Shown: positions 50,400 through 58,992, counted from the first letter of the stretch. The stretch: DNA of 63,193 nt from Streptomyces caelestis (GCF_001279005.1 NZ_LGCN01000209.1:1-63193), one strand, 5' to 3'. The notes: generated by a model not told the origin, from the letters alone. Numbers and translations: made by a program.

Positions 50400-51226
50400 C
50401 GAGGGTATACGGGGGATACGGAGAGGGTGGCACGGGTATGTCTGGTCCCATGCAGGGATCACCGGTGCCGAACGAACACGAGACCGTCGGCGCCTACGCC
50501 CTCGGCATCCTCGACGACGCCGAAGCGACCGCTTTCGAGGCGCACCTCGCGACCTGCGAGTGGTGCGCCCAGCAGCTCGACGAACTCGCCGGCATGGAGC
50601 CGGTGCTGGCCGCGCTCGCGGACCTGCCCGGCACCGGGACGCCCGCGCTGGGCGAGTCGCTGTCCGCCAGGCCCTCCCCGCGCGTGGTGGAGAAGCTGGT
50701 CGACGAGGTGGCCGAGCGCCGCGCCAGGAAGCGCCGCCGCAACTTCTACATGGTGGCCGCCGCCGGTGCGCTGATCGTCAGCGGCCCGTTCGTGGCCGTG
50801 GCGGCCAGCGGCGGGAGCGACGGGAGCGGGAACGGGGGCGGCACCAACCGGCCCCTCGCGGCCAACCCGGCGAAGGAGGCGTTCGACAAGAGCTCCGAAA
50901 AGATCATGGCGACCGATCCCGGCAGCCGGGTGACCGCGACCGTGGCCCTGGAGGAGAAGCTCTGGGGCACCGAGATCGTCACGGAGCTGAAGAACGTCAA
51001 GGGCGTGCAGAAGTGCTCGCTGATCGCCGTCGGCAAGAACGGCGAGCGCGAGACGGTGAACTCCTGGTCGGTCCCCGGCGAGGGCTACGGGCTGCCGGAC
51101 GCCACGTCGGAGAAGGCCAGGCAGCCGCTGTACGTCCAGGGAGGCGCCGCCTTCCGGCCGAACGAGATCGACCACTTCCAGGTCATGACCTTCGACGGCG
51201 AGCTGCTCGTCGAGGTCGACGCATAG
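50396..51226 (+). CDS. rsuA: Anti-sigma factor RsuA (zinc-associated)
   Basis: A 276-residue membrane anti-sigma factor. The cytoplasmic anti-sigma domain has the HxxxCxxC zinc motif at His50, Cys54 and Cys57 (AHLATCEWCAQQ). One membrane span lies at ~117-137 (YMVAAAGALIVSGPFVAVAA), and a ~140-residue outer domain follows (ATVALEEKLWGTEIVTELKN, FQVMTFDGELLVEVDA). The GTG at 50396 overlaps the sigU stop (GTGA), giving 1:1 coupling. ATG 50438, with GGAGAGGG upstream, is an alternative start. It should hold SigU at the membrane until an outside signal releases it. Confidence 0.88.
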   Translation: MTRVYGGYGEGGTGMSGPMQGSPVPNEHETVGAYALGILDDAEATAFEAHLATCEWCAQQLDELAGMEPVLAALADLPGTGTPALGESLSARPSPRVVEKLVDEVAERRARKRRRNFYMVAAAGALIVSGPFVAVAASGGSDGSGNGGGTNRPLAANPAKEAFDKSSEKIMATDPGSRVTATVALEEKLWGTEIVTELKNVKGVQKCSLIAVGKNGERETVNSWSVPGEGYGLPDATSEKARQPLYVQGGAAFRPNEIDHFQVMTFDGELLVEVDA

Positions 51227-51477
51227 GGCCTGCCCGGCGGATCCGGACGGAGCGAAGCCGCGGTCCCGCTCCGCACCGGTGAGCGGGGCCCGGTGCGCGC
51301 GGCCGCGAGGCGGAGGAGGGAGCCGACGCGACGGGGGAGCCGGTGACCGACGACGACGCGGCGGACGTGCGTGCCCGGCCCCGCGTCCCCGGCGGGATCC
51401 GCCGGACGGCCCCGTAGCCTTCCGGGGCCCCCTTCGCGTACGGTTGACGGCTGCCCAGCACGTCAGAAGGGGGCCCG

Positions 51478-53775
51478 GTGGCCGTTCAGGCTCAACAGCA
51501 AACCGCGGTCGATCCGGTTCACGACTCCGTTCGCGACCGGGAGATCCGAGTCGAACAGGAGCACCTCGACCGGGTGTACCGGCGCCTCGAGGAGAAGATC
51601 CACGAGGCCGAGTTCCTCATGCGCGACGCCGCCCGGCGCGGCCAGGTCGGCACGCCCGGCGCCCTCGCCGAGCGGGACGCCCAGGTCTTCCGGGCCGGCG
51701 TCCACCTCAACCGGCTGAACAACGAGTACGAGGACTTCCTCTTCGGCCGCATCGACCTGCTGCTCGGCAAGGACGGCAAGAAGGGCCCCGACGGCGCGTA
51801 CACCGCCGTCGAGCCCGCCGAGGGAGCCGTGCGCCCCGACAACACCGCCGACATCGCCGAGACCCTGCACATCGGCCGCATCGGCGTCCTGGACGCGGAC
51901 TACGCCCCGCTGGTCATCGACTGGCGGGCGCCGGCCGCCGCCCCCTTCTACCGCTCCACCCCGGTCGACCCCGGCCGGGTCGTGCGCCGCCGCGTCATCC
52001 GCTCCAAGGGCCGCCTGGTCCGAAGCGTCGAGGACGACCTGATGCGCCCCGAGCTGACGGCCTCCCTGGACGGCCGCGAGCTGCCCGTGATCGGCGACGG
52101 CGCCCTGATGGCCGCGCTCGGCCAGGCCCGTACGCACACCATGCGGGACATCGTGGCGTCCATCCAGGCCGAACAGGACCTGGTGATCCGCGCCCCCGCC
52201 GCCTCCGTGACGTACGTCGAGGGCGGCCCCGGCACCGGCAAGACCGCCGTCGCCCTGCACCGCGCGGCCTACCTCCTCTACCAGGACCGGCGCCGGTACG
52301 CGGGCGGCATCCTGATCGTCTCGCCCACCCCGCTCCTCGTCGCCTACACCGAGGGCGTGCTGCCCTCCCTCGGCGAGGAGGGCCAGGTCGCCGTCCGCGC
52401 CATCGGCTCGCTGGTCGACGGCGCCGAGGCCACGCTCTACGACTCCCCGTCGGTGGCCCGCGTCAAGGGTTCCTACCGCATGCTGAAGGTGCTGCGGAAG
52501 GCCGCGCGCGGCGCGCTGGAGCGACACGACGCACCGCAGCGGCTGCGGGTCGTCGCCTTCGGCCGCCGCCTGGAGCTGGAGGCGGGGGAACTGGCGGAGG
52601 TCCGCCGCACCGCCCTCGGCGGCACCGCCCCGGTCAACCTGCTGCGCCCCCGCGCCCGCAAGCTGCTCCTCGACGCCCTGTGGGAGCGCTCCGGCGCCGG
52701 GAAGCGGCACACCGACCCGGAGCTGGCCGCGGAGCTGCGCTCCTCCTTCGACGAGGACGTCACCTCCGAGGACGACTTCACCGCCTTCCTCGACGCCTGG
52801 TGGCCCGAGCTGACCCCGGCCGCCGTCCTGGACGCCATGGCGGACGAGAGGCGCCTGGGCCGCTGGGCCCGGCGCGTCCTCAACCCGGGCGAGGTCCGCA
52901 AGGTCGCCCGCGCGCTGAAGCGGGAGGGCCACTCCGTGCACGACATCGCGATGCTCGACGAGCTCCAGGCGATCCTCGGCGCCCCGGCCCGCCCCCGCAG
53001 GAAGCGCGAGCTCGACCCGCTGGACCAGCTCACCGGCCTGGAGGAGCTGATGCCGGTGCGCGAGGAGAGCCAGCGCGAGCGGGCCGAGCGGCTCGCCCAG
53101 GAGCGCGTCGAGTACGCGCACGTCATCGTCGACGAGGCCCAGGACCTCACCCCGATGCAGTGGCGCATGGTCGGCCGCCGTGGCAGGCACGCCACCTGGA
53201 CGATCGTGGGCGACCCGGCCCAGTCCTCCTGGTCCGACCCCGACGAGGCCGCCCAGGCCCGCGACGAGGCCCTCGGCAGCCGTCCGCGCCGCCGCTTCGA
53301 GCTCACCGTGAACTACCGCAACCCCGCCGAGATCGCCGAGCTGGCGTCGAAGGTGCTCGCCCTCGCCATGCCGGGCTCGCCCTCGCCCAGCGCGGTCCGC
53401 TCCACCGGAGTGGAGCCGCGCTTCTCCGTCGCCGGGGGTCCGCTGGGCGAGACCGTGCGCGCGGAGGCGGCCCGGCTGCTGGACCGCGTGGACGGCACCG
53501 TCGGCGTGGTCGTGGCCATGCAGCGCCGCGAGGAGGCCCGGCGCTGGCTCGACGGGCTGGGCGACCGTGTGGTGGCGCTCGGCAGCCTGGAGGCCAAGGG
53601 CCTGGAGTACGACGCGACGATCGTCGTCTCCCCGGCGGAGATCGCCGACGAGTCCCCGGCCGGCCTACGGGTCCTGTACGTGGCCCTGACCCGGGCCACG
53701 CAGCAGCTGACGGTGGTCTCGGCGGACCGCGACGAGCCCGACGCGGCCGGGGTGCCGGATCTGCTGAGGGACTGA
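51478..53775 (+). CDS. HelD/HelR-type UvrD-like superfamily 1 ATPase
   Basis: A 765-residue helicase-like protein. An N-terminal coiled-coil segment (~20-80, EQEHLDRVYRRLEEKIHEAE) matches the RNA-polymerase channel arm of HelD. Walker A GGPGTGKT is at 249-256, Walker B VIVDEAQDLTPMQW lies near 560, and late motifs are LTVNYRNPAEI, SLEAKGLEYD and YVALTRATQQL. HelD proteins remove stalled RNA polymerase from DNA, and the actinobacterial HelR variant displaces rifamycin-bound polymerase. Start GTG 51478 has AAGGGGG at four-base spacing. A TTGACG at 51444-51449 may be its -35. I see no rifamycin-associated element upstream, so drug induction is not supported by sequence. Confidence 0.87.
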   Translation: MAVQAQQQTAVDPVHDSVRDREIRVEQEHLDRVYRRLEEKIHEAEFLMRDAARRGQVGTPGALAERDAQVFRAGVHLNRLNNEYEDFLFGRIDLLLGKDGKKGPDGAYTAVEPAEGAVRPDNTADIAETLHIGRIGVLDADYAPLVIDWRAPAAAPFYRSTPVDPGRVVRRRVIRSKGRLVRSVEDDLMRPELTASLDGRELPVIGDGALMAALGQARTHTMRDIVASIQAEQDLVIRAPAASVTYVEGGPGTGKTAVALHRAAYLLYQDRRRYAGGILIVSPTPLLVAYTEGVLPSLGEEGQVAVRAIGSLVDGAEATLYDSPSVARVKGSYRMLKVLRKAARGALERHDAPQRLRVVAFGRRLELEAGELAEVRRTALGGTAPVNLLRPRARKLLLDALWERSGAGKRHTDPELAAELRSSFDEDVTSEDDFTAFLDAWWPELTPAAVLDAMADERRLGRWARRVLNPGEVRKVARALKREGHSVHDIAMLDELQAILGAPARPRRKRELDPLDQLTGLEELMPVREESQRERAERLAQERVEYAHVIVDEAQDLTPMQWRMVGRRGRHATWTIVGDPAQSSWSDPDEAAQARDEALGSRPRRRFELTVNYRNPAEIAELASKVLALAMPGSPSPSAVRSTGVEPRFSVAGGPLGETVRAEAARLLDRVDGTVGVVVAMQRREEARRWLDGLGDRVVALGSLEAKGLEYDATIVVSPAEIADESPAGLRVLYVALTRATQQLTVVSADRDEPDAAGVPDLLRD

Positions 53776-53856
53776 GGGACTGAAGGGCTGAGGGTGCCCG
53801 GAAAAAAGGGTTGCGCCGCGGGAATGGCCTCACCGGATCCGTTTGTTAGCCTTGAC

Positions 53857-53996
53857 GTGGCACCGGCCCGATCCAAGCCCCCGGGCCCAACCTTAGTCGC
53901 TTCGAGCGACCACTTGCCGCGAGGCGAGCATGGCGGGTCGGTGCCACTCAGGCGTTCGAGAGGCCCGCGTCACCCCCGGTGACGTGGGCCTCTTCT
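53857..53996 (+). ncRNA. Candidate structured small RNA
   Basis: Between the helicase and malic enzyme genes, GTGGCACCGGCCCG (53857-53870) pairs over 14 bp, with one G-U, to CGGGTCGGTGCCAC (53934-53947). This closes a 63-base interior that itself holds GTCGCT/AGCGAC (53896-53901 with 53905-53910) and a GCC/GGC mini-hairpin (53917-53926). A 14-bp hairpin with a CCCCG loop follows at 53960-53992. TAGCCT at 53847-53852 is a good -10, giving a start near 53858. No reading frame fits. Promoter, closed multibranch fold and terminator together support an independent RNA of ~135-140 nt; I cannot assign a family by eye. Confidence 0.7.
53960..53992 (+). terminator. Terminator hairpin of the candidate small RNA
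   Basis: GAGGCCCGCGTCAC (53960-53973) pairs with GTGACGTGGGCCTC (53979-53992) with one G-U pair and a five-base CCCCG loop, followed by TTCTGCTG. It is long and stable enough to end the RNA starting near 53858. Confidence 0.75.
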
Positions 53997-54019
53997 GCTG
54001 CCCCCCTCGCCTCCACGTG

Positions 54020-54037
54020 ACGGAAACATGCTTCCGT
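54020..54037. promoter_or_regulatory. Inverted repeat ACGGAA-n6-TTCCGT upstream of the malic enzyme gene
   Basis: ACGGAA (54020-54025) and TTCCGT (54032-54037) form a perfect dyad with an ACATGC centre that is almost self-complementary, 125 bp before the malic enzyme start. The spacing suits a dimeric regulator. No regulator gene is adjacent. Confidence 0.5.
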
Positions 54038-54161
54038 GATGCGGTATGTGCCGATGAACAAAACGTCCGCAATCCAGGGCGGCTACCGCGTACCCAGGGG
54101 TAGGTGCGACGATCGGACGGCATATTCAGCGGCACGGTAAAAGCATGTGAGGAAGTCGGCC

Positions 54162-55580
54162 ATGGCAACGGCGCCCAGCGTCTCCTACTCGATGACGATC
54201 CGGCTGGAGGTGCCCGCGAGCGGAACCGCCGTATCGCAGCTCACCACGGCCGTGGAGTCCTCCGGGGGCTCGGTGACCGGCCTCGACGTCACCGCGTCCG
54301 GCCACGAGAAGCTCCGCATCGACGTCACCATCGCGGCCTCCTCCACCTCGCACGCCGACGAGATCGTCGAGCAGCTGCGGGGCATCGAGGGCGTCACCCT
54401 GGGCAAGGTCTCCGACCGTACGTTCCTGATGCACCTCGGCGGCAAGATCGAGATGGCGTCGAAGCATCCCATCCGCAACCGTGACGACCTGTCCATGGTC
54501 TACACGCCCGGCGTGGCCCGGGTGTGCATGGCGATCGCGGAGAACCCCGAGGACGCCCGCCGCCTGACCATCAAGCGCAACTCCGTTGCGGTCGTGACGG
54601 ACGGCTCGGCGGTGCTGGGCCTGGGCAACATCGGCCCGAAGGCCGCGCTGCCGGTGATGGAGGGCAAGGCGGCCCTGTTCAAGCGGTTCGCCGGCATCGA
54701 CGCCTGGCCGCTGTGCCTGGACACCCAGGACACCGACGCGATCGTCGAGATCGTCAAGGCCATCGCCCCCGGCTTCGCCGGCATCAACCTCGAGGACATC
54801 TCCGCCCCCCGCTGCTTCGAGATCGAGGCCCGGCTGCGCGAGGCCCTGGACATCCCCGTCTTCCACGACGACCAGCACGGCACCGCGATCGTCGTCCTGG
54901 CGGCCCTGACCAACGCCCTGCGGGTCACCGGCAAGGCCATCGAGAACATCCGCGTGGTGATGTCCGGGGCCGGCGCGGCGGGCACGGCCATCCTGAAGCT
55001 GCTGCTGGCCGCCGGGGTGAAGAACGCCGTGGTGGCCGACATCCACGGCGTCGTGCACGCCGGCCGCGCCGACCTCGTCGACGCCGCCCCCGGCTCCGCG
55101 CTGCGCTGGATCGCCGACAACACCAACCCCGAGAACCTCACCGGCACCCTGAAGGAGGCCGTGCGCGGCGCGGACGTCTTCATCGGCGTCTCCGCCCCCA
55201 ACGTCCTCGACGGCACGGACGTGTCCGCGATGGCCGAGGGCGCGATCGTGTTCGCGCTCGCGAACCCCGACCCCGAGGTCGACCCGGCGATCGCCCGCCA
55301 GACGGCGGCCGTCGTCGCCACCGGCCGCTCCGACTTCCCCAACCAGATCAACAACGTGCTGGTCTTCCCGGGCGTCTTCCGCGGCCTGCTCGACGCCCAG
55401 TCCCGCACCGTCAACACCGAGATGATGCTCGCCGCCGCGAAGGCCCTGGCCGACGTGGTCACCGAGGACGAACTCAACCCGAACTACATCATCCCCAGCG
55501 TCTTCAACGACAAGGTCGCCGGCGCCGTCGCCGGCGCGGTGCGCGACGCGGCGAAGGCGGCGGGGGCGTCGGCCTCCTAG
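54162..55580 (+). CDS. NAD-dependent malic enzyme with N-terminal ACT domain
   Basis: A 472-residue oxidoreductase that decarboxylates malate to pyruvate. Residues ~1-85 are an ACT-like regulatory domain (YSMTIRLEVPASGTAVSQLT, LRIDVTIAASSTSHADEIVE). The catalytic part shows SMVYTPGVARVC, NSVAVVTDGSAVLGLGNIGP, NLEDISAPRCFEIE, FHDDQHGTAIVVLAAL and a Rossmann GAGAAGTAILKLL. The ACT domain suggests amino-acid or small-molecule control. ATG 54162 has AGGAAG seven bases upstream. From memory it corresponds to the NAD-linked enzyme of S. coelicolor (SCO2951), one of two malic enzymes involved in supplying precursors for lipids and polyketides. Confidence 0.93.
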   Translation: MATAPSVSYSMTIRLEVPASGTAVSQLTTAVESSGGSVTGLDVTASGHEKLRIDVTIAASSTSHADEIVEQLRGIEGVTLGKVSDRTFLMHLGGKIEMASKHPIRNRDDLSMVYTPGVARVCMAIAENPEDARRLTIKRNSVAVVTDGSAVLGLGNIGPKAALPVMEGKAALFKRFAGIDAWPLCLDTQDTDAIVEIVKAIAPGFAGINLEDISAPRCFEIEARLREALDIPVFHDDQHGTAIVVLAALTNALRVTGKAIENIRVVMSGAGAAGTAILKLLLAAGVKNAVVADIHGVVHAGRADLVDAAPGSALRWIADNTNPENLTGTLKEAVRGADVFIGVSAPNVLDGTDVSAMAEGAIVFALANPDPEVDPAIARQTAAVVATGRSDFPNQINNVLVFPGVFRGLLDAQSRTVNTEMMLAAAKALADVVTEDELNPNYIIPSVFNDKVAGAVAGAVRDAAKAAGASAS

Positions 55581-55914
55581 GGAAAATCGCCCCCGGAGGG
55601 CTGTGAGGATCACCACGGCGGGTTGGAACCGGCGCGTCGGGGCACCCGGAGATCCTGGTCGCCCTTTATCGTGGCGGCCGGGCCGTGGCGCTCTTCGTGT
55701 GACTCCCTGGGGTGTTCTCACGACTCCTGCGGGTGCCGGATTGGCATTACCGCCGCAGGTAGAGGCAGGATGCGTCCCTGGGCGCGAGGGTCTGACGAGG
55801 GACCCGGGTCCGGGGACCCACCGAGGAACCTGGCAGCATCGGCTTGGCCGTGCCCGACATGCGGCTCCGCCGCGTGGCACGCCTCAACGGCAAGAAGAAC
55901 ACGGGAGTAACAAC
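55581..55914 (+). promoter_or_regulatory. Intergenic region and leader upstream of hupA
   Basis: These 334 bp carry no gene I can support. GGACCCGGGTCC at 55800-55811 is a perfect 12-bp palindrome within a larger GC-rich fold. A TTGGCATTACC stretch (55740-55751) and TAGAGG box (55759-55764) could be a promoter, which would give a long leader of about 150 nt for hupA. The leader may influence expression of this abundant protein, but nothing specific can be read. Confidence 0.4.
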
Positions 55915-56196
55915 ATGAACCGCAGTGAGCTGGTGGCCGCGCTGGCCGACCGCGCCGAGGTGACCCGCAAGGACGCCGACGCCGTGCTGGCCGCGTTCGC
56001 CGAGGTCGTCGGCGACATCGTCTCCAAGGGCGACGAGAAGGTCACCGTCCCCGGCTTCCTGACCTTCGAGCGCACCCACCGGGCCGCGCGCACCGCGCGC
56101 AACCCGCAGACCGGTGAGCCGATTCAGATCCCGGCGGGCTACAGCGTGAAGGTGTCGGCGGGCTCGAAGCTGAAGGAAGCCGCCAAGGGCAAGTGA
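55915..56196 (+). CDS. hupA: Histone-like DNA-binding protein HU
   Basis: A 93-residue HU protein. MNRSELVAALADRAEVTRKD forms the dimerising helices, VTVPGFLTFERTHRAARTAR the strand before the arm, and RNPQTGEPIQIPAGYSVKVS the DNA-binding arm with the intercalating Pro. There is no Lys/Ala-rich C-terminal extension, so this is the short vegetative HupA rather than the sporulation-linked HupS. GGGAG lies eight bases before ATG 55915. Confidence 0.95.
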   Translation: MNRSELVAALADRAEVTRKDADAVLAAFAEVVGDIVSKGDEKVTVPGFLTFERTHRAARTARNPQTGEPIQIPAGYSVKVSAGSKLKEAAKGK

Positions 56197-56307
56197 CCTT
56201 GCCTTTTTAAGAGGTCGCAGGTGACTGCGGGCCTGTCGTGGCCGGTCGCGCCCGCGCGGCGGAGCCGCACACGCACGCAGTCCCGCGCCCTTCGAGGGCG
56301 CTTGCGG

Positions 56308-56358
56308 ATACGCCGATGGGGCGGTCACCCGGTGTGGGTGACCGCCCCATCGGCGTAT
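56308..56358. terminator. Perfect 23-bp bidirectional hairpin between hupA and murA
   Basis: Bases 56308-56330 pair without mismatch with 56336-56358 around a GGTGT loop. It separates the convergent hupA (ends 56196) and murA (ends 56372) genes and can end both transcripts. A smaller stem GCGCCCT/AGGGCGC lies at 56285-56301. Confidence 0.9.
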
Positions 56359-56371
56359 GTGCGGGCTCCTG

Positions 56372-57718
56372 TCAGCCGAGCGCCTTGCCCGGGAGTTCGA
56401 CCTTCGCGCCCAGCTCCACGAGCTTCTCCATGAAGTTCTCGTAGCCGCGGTTGATCAGGCCGATGCCGTGGACGCGGGAGGTCCCCTGGGCGGCGAGGGC
56501 GGCGATGAGGTAGGAGAAGCCGCCGCGCAGGTCCGGGATGACGAGATCCGCGCCCTGGAGCTTCGTCGGGCCCGAGACGACCGCCGAGTGGAGGAAGTTG
56601 CGCTGGCCGAAGCGGCAGTCGGAGCCGCCCAGGCACTCGCGGTACAGCTGGATGTGCGCGCCCATCTGGTTGAGCGCGGAGGTGAAGCCGAGCCGGGACT
56701 CGTAGACCGTCTCGTGGACGATGGACAGGCCCGTCGCCTGGGTCAGCGCGACCACCAGCGGCTGCTGCCAGTCGGTCTGGAAGCCCGGGTGCACGTCCGT
56801 CTCCAGCGCGATGGACTTCAACTGTCCGCCGGGGTGCCAGAAGCGGATGCCCTCGTCGTCGATCTCGAAGGCGCCGCCGACCTTCCGGTAGGTGTTCAGG
56901 AACGTCATCATCGAGCGCTGCTGGGCGCCGCGGACGTAGACGTTGCCCTCGGTCGCCAGCGCCGCGGACGCCCAGGAGGCGGCCTCCAGGCGGTCGGGGA
57001 GGGCACGGTGGGTGTAGCCGCCGAGCCTGTCCACACCGGTGACGCGGATGGTCCGGTCGGTGTCCATCGCGATGATCGCGCCCATCTTCTGCAGGACGCA
57101 GATCAGGTCCTCGATCTCCGGCTCCACCGCCGCGTTGGACAGCACGGTGACGCCCTCCGCGAGGACCGCCGTCAGCAGCACCTGCTCGGTCGCGCCGACC
57201 GAGGGGTACGGCAGCCGGATCTTGGTGCCGCGCAGCCGCTGCGGGGCCTCCAGGTACTGGCCGTCCGCCCGCTTCTCGATGGTCGCGCCGAACTGCCGCA
57301 GCACGTCGAAGTGGAAGTCGATGGGCCGGCCGCCGATGTCGCAGCCGCCGAGACCCGGGATGAACGCGTGCCCGAGCCGGTGCAGCAGCGGGCCGCAGAA
57401 CAGGATCGGGATCCGCGAGGATCCGGCGTGGGCGTCGATGTCGGCGACGTTGGCGCTCTCCACGTACGTGGGGTCGAGCACCAGTTCGCCGGGCTCCTCG
57501 CCCGGACGGACCGTCACGCCGTGCAGCTGCAGCAGCCCCCGGACGACCCGGACGTCGCGGATGTCCGGGACGTTGCCCAGACGGCTCGGTGCGCTGCCCA
57601 GCAGCGCGGCGACCATGGCCTTCGGTACGAGGTTCTTCGCACCGCGGACACGGATCTCGCCCTCCAGCGGGGTCCCGCCGTGGACAAGCAGTACGTCATC
57701 AGCGCCGTTGACGGTCAT
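56372..57718 (-). CDS. murA: UDP-N-acetylglucosamine 1-carboxyvinyltransferase
   Basis: A 448-residue enzyme for the first committed step of peptidoglycan synthesis, transferring enolpyruvate from PEP to UDP-GlcNAc. RVRGAKNLVPKAMVAALLGS carries the conserved Lys-Asn pair near residue 28. The catalytic loop reads PGLGGCDIGGRPIDFH, so the fosfomycin-reactive Cys is present, unlike the Asp found in mycobacteria. Further motifs are PSVGATEQVLLTAVLAEG and ETDVHPGFQTDWQQPLV. The gene is a single unit on the minus strand, convergent with hupA and divergent from yqgE. Confidence 0.95.
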   Translation of the reverse strand: MTVNGADDVLLVHGGTPLEGEIRVRGAKNLVPKAMVAALLGSAPSRLGNVPDIRDVRVVRGLLQLHGVTVRPGEEPGELVLDPTYVESANVADIDAHAGSSRIPILFCGPLLHRLGHAFIPGLGGCDIGGRPIDFHFDVLRQFGATIEKRADGQYLEAPQRLRGTKIRLPYPSVGATEQVLLTAVLAEGVTVLSNAAVEPEIEDLICVLQKMGAIIAMDTDRTIRVTGVDRLGGYTHRALPDRLEAASWASAALATEGNVYVRGAQQRSMMTFLNTYRKVGGAFEIDDEGIRFWHPGGQLKSIALETDVHPGFQTDWQQPLVVALTQATGLSIVHETVYESRLGFTSALNQMGAHIQLYRECLGGSDCRFGQRNFLHSAVVSGPTKLQGADLVIPDLRGGFSYLIAALAAQGTSRVHGIGLINRGYENFMEKLVELGAKVELPGKALG

Positions 57719-58021
57719 GAATCTCGCGTTCCGTGGGGAGAGTGGGGCAGGGGCCAGAAGGGAAAGGGTAATCGCCCTCGACCCCCCTTCCGTATGCCCG
57801 AGGAGGGCCCTGGAACGTCATGGCTCTGTCACAACACGAAGGGTTCGCGACCGGATACACGGGGTCACCACCTCCGCCGTGCGCCGTGGACGCCCCCGTC
57901 CGCCCGCCCGTCTCCCGCCGCCGCCCTCGGACGAGGCCTCACCAGGCCGCTCCTCGGGATCATGGCCGCGTTCACTCCCGTACCCCCGTTGCCTCCCCAA
58001 GCGGGAGCGGGATGCGGGATC

Positions 58022-58603
58022 ATGTCTGGCATGACCGAGGTGTCCTCGCTCACAGGGCGGCTGCTCGTGGCCACTCCCGCCCTGGCGGACCCGAACTTCG
58101 ACCGCGCGGTGGTGCTCCTCCTCGACCACGACGAGGAGGGCTCCCTCGGTGTCGTCCTCAACCGTCCGACGCCGGTGGACGTGGGCGACATCCTGGAGGG
58201 CTGGGCGGACCTGGCCGGCGAACCGGGTGTCGTCTTCCAGGGCGGCCCGGTGTCGCTGGACTCGGCGCTCGGCGTCGCCGTCGTCCCCGGCGGGACGGGC
58301 GGGGAGGACGCGCCGCCGGGCTGGCGCCGGGTGCACGGCGCGATCGGGCTGGTCGACCTGGAGGCCCCGCCGGAGCTGCTCGCCTCCGCCCTCGGCTCGC
58401 TGCGCATCTTCGCCGGGTACGCCGGCTGGGGCCCCGGCCAGCTGGAGGACGAGCTGGTGGACGGCGCCTGGTACGTCGTGGAGTCGGAACCCGGTGACGT
58501 CTCCTCGCCGTCACCGGAGCGGCTCTGGCGCGAGGTGCTGCGCCGCCAGCGCAACGAGCTGGCGATGGTGGCCACCTATCCGGACGACCCTTCGCTCAAC
58601 TGA
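58022..58603 (+). CDS. YqgE/AlgH family protein (DUF179)
   Basis: A 193-residue YqgE/AlgH protein. Family motifs include LTGRLLVATPALADPNFDRA, VVLLLDHDEEGSLGVVLNRP, VFQGGPVSLDSALGV, RIFAGYAGWGPGQLEDEL and GAWYVV. Its biochemical role is not established. Two ATG starts, 58022 and 58031, are close; both follow a GGGAT motif. A long open frame upstream in this phase comes from the opposite strand of murA. It is divergent from murA with a ~300-bp gap that shows no other gene. Confidence 0.9.
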   Translation: MSGMTEVSSLTGRLLVATPALADPNFDRAVVLLLDHDEEGSLGVVLNRPTPVDVGDILEGWADLAGEPGVVFQGGPVSLDSALGVAVVPGGTGGEDAPPGWRRVHGAIGLVDLEAPPELLASALGSLRIFAGYAGWGPGQLEDELVDGAWYVVESEPGDVSSPSPERLWREVLRRQRNELAMVATYPDDPSLN

Positions 58604-58633
58604 TGCGTGTGAGCTTCAGTACCCTTGGCTGTT

Positions 58634-58921
58634 ATGAGCACTCTTGAGCCCGAGCGCGGGACTGGTACGGGGACCCTCGTCGAGCCGACGCCGCAGACCT
58701 CCCACGGCGACGGTGACCACGAGCGCTTCGCCCACTACGTCCAGAAGGACAAGATCATGGCGAGCGCCCTCGACGGGACCCCCGTCGTGGCGCTGTGCGG
58801 CAAGGTGTGGGTGCCCGGCCGCGACCCGAAGAAGTACCCGGTGTGCCCCATGTGCAAGGAGATCTACGAGTCCATGGGCGCCGGCGGCGACGACAAGGGC
58901 AAGGGCAAGGGCGACAAGTAG
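58634..58921 (+). CDS. DUF3039 small zinc-knuckle protein
   Basis: A 95-residue actinobacterial protein of the DUF3039 family. HERFAHYVQKDKIMASALDG and PVVALCGKVWVPGRDPKKYP lead to VCPMCKEIYESM, so three cysteines (C, then CxxC) with a nearby His could bind zinc. The tail is Lys/Gly-rich. ATG 58634 has no ribosome site, but TACCCT at 58620-58625 suits a leaderless start. It is a conserved single-copy gene of unknown role, 30 bp after yqgE. Confidence 0.88.
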   Translation: MSTLEPERGTGTGTLVEPTPQTSHGDGDHERFAHYVQKDKIMASALDGTPVVALCGKVWVPGRDPKKYPVCPMCKEIYESMGAGGDDKGKGKGDK

Positions 58922-58955
58922 CCCCTCCCCTCTCTCCGCCGGTCCGGTCCTCCTG

Positions 58956-58992
58956 AGGCCCCCGGGGCGCGCTGTGCGCGCCCCGGGGGCCT
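58956..58992 (+). terminator. Terminator after the DUF3039 gene
   Basis: A perfect 17-bp stem (58956-58972 with 58976-58992) has a TGT loop and is followed by TTG, 35 bp beyond the stop codon. Confidence 0.85.

Noticed and set aside
51227..51477. Rifamycin-associated element upstream of the HelD/HelR-type gene
   Set aside because: No GC-rich dyad matching the element I remember is present; the GGGGCC motifs here are ordinary.
53776..53856. Continuation of the helicase gene into the candidate RNA
   Set aside because: The gene stops at 53775 with a motif-complete C-terminus; the stretch after it is AT-richer promoter sequence.
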